Below are positions 28,101-35,349 of a stretch of DNA of 64,000 nt, in pieces. Each line of letters begins with the position of its first letter. Position 1 is the first letter of the stretch. The notes beneath the pieces are model-generated. The model searched no databases, was not told where the DNA came from, and saw only the letters and a list, made by a program, of their open reading frames with translations. The DNA is from Sipunculus nudus (taxonomy: Eukaryota; Annelida; Sipuncula; Golfingiida; Sipunculidae). Position numbers and translations under genes: made by a program. Where the stretch lies: assembly GCA_026874595.1 (NCBI GenBank), contig CM049314.1:33984229-34048228 (forward strand), written 5' to 3'.

Positions 28101-31100
28101 CCATTCATAGTAAAATATTAAATCGGTATGAGACATTTGTAATAAGCTGGTTGTTTATTAGACGCGTACATTCAGAATTTCAAAATACTCAAAATTTGTA
28201 TTTTAATTTTACTCTGATTCTGATGTGGACTCAGTTTCCAATAGATTAATATAAAAGTCTAGATTGATTAAGACTTATTGTCGTGTCGGAATTGGATAAT
28301 GTAAACTCTATTAAAACAAATGTTGAGAATACTGACATCCCTCTCACAATACATATATGAATTATGAATACAATATTGTAAACGCTTGCTGACTAACAAA
28401 CATTTAATCATAAAATATGACCTGAGCTGCTTGAGAAGGAAAGTCGTAATCTCTCTGAACTATCATTCTGGCAAGCTTAATTACTGAGTGCATAAAATGG
28501 TCTGCACACCTTCTTTCCCTTCTACCAGATCAATAATAATTGTTTTAAGAAACTTTATATTATTATTTATACATGATACATTAATCTCTTACATTTTGGG
28601 TAGGTCTAAGGCATGATCGCGAGCAACATTATATATGTACAAATGACACGTAGAATGTAAAGTCAATTGGTCAAATAAAATATATGTGTTGAGAAAATCT
28701 GCCGGAAAGTCCCCGTGAAGGATGGACGGAATGAAAGCCTGAAGCCCATACTGGGCACAACCCAAATCAAGCTTTGTTTAATAAGTTATCATCATGTGCG
28801 AGTTAAAAGTAAAAAAAGTATGCTTTCAAACACTCAATAGCATTGTTGCTACGACCGAACACGGATATCCTGTAAAAGTTGTGTAAAAGACTCACCGTGA
28901 GACTGTCTAAATATGGTCTTATTTGAAAGGTGGTCTTGTTATATAGATGGTCCTTTAGACAGATTCCACTGTAGTATACCTCATGCTCAGACTGTAAATA
29001 TTACTCACCAAATGGCTGCTTTACTGTGTCATTAGGCTTCTCCCATTGTATGGGCTGCTTTATTTCCCATTGTTCTCCCGCCGGGCTTGAGGTACTGGAC
29101 CAGTCCGTGCTCACCCTCTCAAAATGCCAGGAATACTCAGCGAAGGCACCTGTTTACAACAGTCACACCGATCAATAGGTGTACTGTGTGTACAGTGACA
29201 CCTCGAAATTACGACAACTAGTGAGACCTTGATAAAGTGGTCGCATTTCAAGATGGTCGTATAATAACAGAGCAAAAGAGAACTAGGACCATGAATAAGT
29301 GGTCATTATTTTGAATTGGGCGCTTAACTGAGGTGGTCGTTAATCGAGGCTTTAATGTATATAAATAGATCTAAGAAAGATTGACAAATAGAAATATTAG
29401 AAAAATAAGGAATTTATATATTCATATACTCATGATTCTCCGCTGACGACACTGCCACTGTTATATTGTACTGATATTTGTGTATATGTATCACATTATA
29501 TTGTTTATATAAACTATGTAAATGTGCGTGTGTATTTGTCTATTGTGGAGGTCCAGGATTTTGAAAAAGTAAGGCAAATTAAAAACCCTTTTACCTTACC
29601 CTTGGATCCGTTCCTGATATTTGTATTTATATGAGTGTAGAAGTATGTCAAATTGATGAATTAAGATGTTTACCTTGATTAATTTGAGATACACTATCTT
29701 TTTAGCCATTTGAAGACAACTACGTCATTACGCACGGAACCAGCGGACAGGTAGACTTTATAAGGGGGTAGGGGCATATAATAACTTACTTAATATTTGA
29801 CATATTTACTTCAAATAAACTGTATTGTATTTGCAAATTGTCGAAAAAAACTCGCAGATACAAATAATCATAAAAATGCATTTTATGTTTTAGTTAATTA
29901 AGCACTTAATAAGGAAACTGATACATTATCCTGAAAGAGTATTGGATTTAACGGCTTATTCATAAACTTTTTCCAACATTTTTTTCCCAAGAGATGTTTC
30001 TTTGGATGATATTGACATTTTTGAATTTCTAGTGTATTTAAACATTGGTGTTTGACAATTCTAGAAATCTTTGTTCAGATTATGAATTTTTGACCATAAA
30101 AACATACAATGAATGAGCCTCTGGTACGTATGTTTTATAGTAACTGTTGTTTATAAGGTGAATGTCGTGTCCCATGTTCCTTTCCAGGCAACATTTTAAC
30201 GGTGATGCTTCTCTAATACTATAAATTATTATCCTTCTTAACCTAAAGGTATTTATTGGCTTAAACAAAAATTAAAGCCATCACTAGAGCAATTTTGGAC
30301 ACATAGCTATCAATTAAAAATAATCATAACTGTTCCAATAGGTTGAGACCCAACACGTTTTATGGTAATCAATCTGAAATATTGTGATGTATTTTTCCAC
30401 AAATTTGAAGACCAGATATTAAAATAACTTAATTTCTGTGAAAGTCCATCCTCAGTGCATTGTACCCGTACAGTAAGCATTAGTAGTGCCTTGTACCACA
30501 ATATTCGCACAAGGTTAAAAGTTATGTCAAAACGAGAAAGAACAAGAAGAATTATCATGCATAATTATTTTTTAAGGCTATTACATTTTGAAGAATGTAT
30601 TTTTAGTGCAAACTTATCATTTCTGATTTTGGAGAAAAACACACAGTGAGATGTATTTAATATGAAACAATTAACCAGACACTATGTAATCAAAACAGAA
30701 ATGGGCAAAATCTGCCCTTATTCGGGACACGGTAGGACGATACCACTGGAACAACCACTACGGATTCAATCTCTAACGTGCGTCCACGTATTTCATACTT
30801 TAGTCATTTTATATAGTTTATTTCCTTTTATATATTGTTTTTTCTTATTTTCGTAAATACATCTGTGTGAAAGCCCTTATTCGGGACACAGTAGGACGAT
30901 ACCACTGGAACAACTACTACAGATTCAATCTCTAACGTGCGTCCACGTATTCAATACTTTAGTCATTTTATATAGTTTATTTCCTTTTATATATTTTTTT
31001 CTTATTTTCGTAAATACATCAGTGAAAGGTGTTACAGCTTTTGTAAAATGGTTATGTAGGTATAAATAATTTTAATTTAATAAAATAATGATTTCATCTG

Positions 31101-34100
31101 TTTATTGTACCATTTTAAAAGAAAGTTTATATATGTTTTCGCCCATGAAAATTCGAGAGGATTCAGGCCCTAGCTCCCGTGTCAGTCTTCAATAATTAAG
31201 ATACCTTAAATGAGGCTTTCTGCAATATCAGTACTTAAATCTGAGTTATAAAACCGATCGTTGTGATATTATATTGCCCAGGTAAGGGCAAGAAAATTAA
31301 ATATAGGTCCATATTTAAAAGTCAGTCATTCAATTTTCTACTCATGCCAGAATTCAAGGCTTTAAACAACATATTTTTGTCCACATGAATGGCGAAGTTA
31401 ATTACATTATGTATGGAAATTAAAATGCCTGTTAACGATTTGGTAGGATATCTTTAACTTATTCTTAAAAATACAAATAATTGTTAGCATGATACAATTT
31501 TTTTTCCTCTCAGTTATTCATATACGCTCACCTTTTAATGTGTGCTACACAATGGCTAGCGGTGAGTACTTAAAGTAATTAAGTACTTAAAGTAATTAAG
31601 TATTGAGTACTTAGTAAGTTAAAACCTTAATTCCAAATATCATTCAAAACATACTGTAAAATTAGTCAATTAAAACTTTGATAACTGCTGGGTTGTAATT
31701 CAACTTAGGCTAACCAGTGAAATGTAACCAACGGAATAGGACATTCAGGTGAATGTGACAGATTATTAAATACAAAAAAAGCGCTTAGACATTTAGTGGT
31801 ATTTGTTGTTTTCAATGGGAAACTTTTGCTAGATATTAAGGTAGAGGTTTTCTACTTTGTAATACTTCCAGTAAAAATGCTACATTTGATCTCGGCTCTA
31901 TCCATGTACCAAAAGAGGGGTGTCACAGGGGTCCATGTCTGATCCATAATCCATAATTAATAATTAGGCATTATGATTTAAACTTGCATCCTTGTAAGAA
32001 AATCGTGGTGTGACACTACTCCTTTTCCCGTACTGTATTGTCAAGATGCAATGGGCCTAGGCTTTTGTGGAATTCCAGGTGTAAGTCTTCCTTCGTGAAG
32101 TCACAGTATTTCAGTAGGGTTAGCAAACAATGTGTTAGTGCTAATTCATGGAGAAATTTTAATATCATTATATACTTAAACATTCAAAATGATCTGTGAG
32201 AAAGTGTTTAAGAGTGTTTACATACTCAATTTAAAAAAAAAGTGACTAGTTATGGGATCAGAGTAGCGTCTTGGTGAGAGACATCGAGAGAGGAACAGAG
32301 AAGGCACGATGTACAAACGGTATTTAAAAAGAGAATTTACATCTTATCAATCATGGATGTATATATGGTCAAATATTCAAAATATTATATAAAAATTATT
32401 TTTAAAAAATTAACAGCGAAAATTTTGAAGAAAAAACCGTGATATTCAATGTTTTATTATTATCATAATTAGTTAATAAATAAAAATAATATGCTTTTAT
32501 ATGATTCTTTTATCAGTGACTTTTCCCCGACTATTTGCAAATACAATAGAGTTCATTTGAAGTGAATATGTCAAAATGAAACGAGCTATAAGCATACCCT
32601 ACCCCCTTATCATGGCTATCTGTCCGCATGTTCCATGCATAATTACGCAGTAGTCTTTAAATGGCATAAAAGGGTAGTGTACCCCAAAATGGTCAATGAT
32701 AACATTTTAATTCATTAACCGAATATACTTTTGGATCTAATATAGCTATGTCCAGACCAGGTGCACAGTGATCCTTCGAAGCCCATGGCCTATATATATG
32801 GTTGTTTTATATGATTATTATGTGTTCAAATTAACACCTTCAGGTTCAGAAGAATAACTATTCATAGTTTTTGGAAAGCATCATAGAGAAAATCAGGTGC
32901 GCCAGAGAGGAACATGGGACACCACATTCATCTTATAAACAAAGGGTTCTATAAAAGAGGCATAGCAGCGGGTAATTCATTACATGTGTATATAGTCAAA
33001 TATTCACAAATTTAAAAAAAAGGATTTTAAGGAGTGTCAAGAACAAATGTAGTAATGCACTAGAATTTCAAAACTGTCAACATCAACAAAAAATTGCTGT
33101 TGGGAAACGTTTTAGGAAAAGTTTTTTTTTAATTAAATATTCTTTCAGGATAATTTATTAGTATCGTCATTAATTGCTTAATCAACAAAAACTTATGATA
33201 CATTAAATGATTATTTTTTCATCAGGGACTTTCACCGCCTATATGCAAATACAATACAGTGAATATGTCAAATATTGAGCGAGCTATAAGCATTTGTATT
33301 CCCCTACCCCCCCCCCCCCCCAGCCCCAACAAGGCTATCAGTCTGCGGGTATATCTTAATTCATTAATTTTTTATAACCTGGGATTTATTAATATCGGTG
33401 ACATACAATCCCAGAGGGGGTTCACGATGACCTTTCTCAGCCTATTGACTGTAATGAAATGGTTTGTTATGTTATGAAATAATATGTTGTGTCACATGCA
33501 TGAGCTTATAATAATCGATTCCCTTTTCTGCAGGGTAGTCGCATTTCAATATGGTCGTTGGGTACTCTTTCACATAGACATGTATTAAACAATATTTCAC
33601 ATAACATGTTAATGATTACCACAAGATTTGTACTGAAAGTATTTTTCCTCTTTCCATGTACTTCCGCAATCATAAGTGTAGCATCTCCGGTATCTGCAGC
33701 GTCTTCTGTCTCCACAGAGAGCCTCACACGGACCCCATGTCGTCCACTGTCCCCAAGGGTAATCTATCAAAGACATACACACAACTAACAAGTGTCACCA
33801 GTATAGCGCACTTTAGAAAAGGGGGAGGAGCGGGTTCAACATTCTATCCCAGGTGAACAAGTGTGAAGGGACTGCCAGCAGACTTATTGCCTGTTGAAGA
33901 AAACTGGTATTTTTTTCCAGTACCAAGAGTATTTTTATTGTTCATATTGTAGGCGCCCCCCCCCCCCCCCCCCCCGACAAGAGAAGAAAATCCACCCTGC
34001 GTTGGGCTTCTACCCGGAGACACTCTTTATGTAATCGATCTAAACATGAACTCTATGTGACCTTTATCACATAGTCATTCAATGATTAATCATAAGGAGA

Positions 34101-35182
34101 GCCGTGGCGACCGATCAATCGATTTACCGTTGGCAAGGTAAACAGTTAATTACCTGACGAGCGCAACATTTTTAAAATATGGGCGACTTTCCCTGAACAC
34201 GTATAGTCTTTACCAGTGGCCCTGTCCACATGTTTTCCGTCCAATATTTTATACAAAGTAGACGTTTAAAAAATTATAGGCCAAAGGTTGCATGGGCTAT
34301 TCCGTCGACAGCCGAATTAATTATAATGTCTTACTTTGCTCTGAATTCGTATGAGACAAATAATCCGAAATGGCAAATCACTTCACAAGGATTGCGATAC
34401 ATTCATCACTGGAGAAGAGTGATATAGCAGTTCCAGTTGACATTAGTCAATGTGACGTCAGACGTTCTGACTTTTGTGATATATTTATGTGTAGACGCAT
34501 TTTAGGGTCTCATTAGTATAATTATGTCACAGGGGCGGAGCATAAGGGCTTTAGTGGGGGGCCAATTCATAACATGAAGTTAAAAGCTTTAAAATAAACG
34601 GAGGACTGAAACAGATTTTGAGACCTTTAGAGTGTATATTTATATATAAAGAGAGACAGACAGGCAAACGTATGTTGTAAGCCACTCCTAAATCTACTCT
34701 AAAACTGGCTTAGACTAGATCGTGAGCTGGACCAGGCCAGTCGTTTCTCCCACTAGAGGTCGTTTCTACTCAAAACGAACCTATTGAAATTTTCCACTGT
34801 GGGACGGCTGGGACTACATGTCTCAGCTATCAAACTGTAATATCAAAATTTAATACATTTCATTGAAAAACCTTCTGTTTACATTTCACATGCGCATGTT
34901 TACAAAATAATACTTACTTACATAAAAACAGAGTTCATGTAATTTGCCTTGAAACAATTCTTAACCAATGTACTCGAACGAAATACATTATCCCCTTCGC
35001 TACATTTATACCCAGGCCATCTATACATGTAAAGGCCTTGTTGCATTGTGGGCTTCAGATTTGGAAGCCCACAAACACTAACCAGCAGAGTCTTACCCTT
35101 GCTAGTCCGATTCTGCGACGTTTGCAGGCAAGTCCTAAACTATACTTGATTTAGATCTAGCCTAAGACAAACAAACACACAG

Positions 35183-35230
<48 letters not shown>

Positions 35231-35296
35231 CAGACATTCCAGAATTTCTCTGTTGCCTGTTGGCATTAACTCACGGTTAAGGTGGTATTTATATAA

Positions 35297-35349
<53 letters not shown>

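Larger units (their letters stand above)
29150..33619. other. Intron between TSP1 repeat 1 and MAM 1
   Basis: AT-rich, with a GTGGTCG-type simple repeat near 29230-29350, an inverted and direct dispersed repeat (29730-29960, 32440-32690, 33140-33345), a 159-bp tandem duplication and a poly-C run at 33307-33321. No coding segment was supported. Confidence 0.5.

Noticed and set aside
33558-33788. Plus-strand frames opposite TSP1 repeat 1
   Set aside because: Antisense shadows of a well-supported exon with splice sites on the minus strand.
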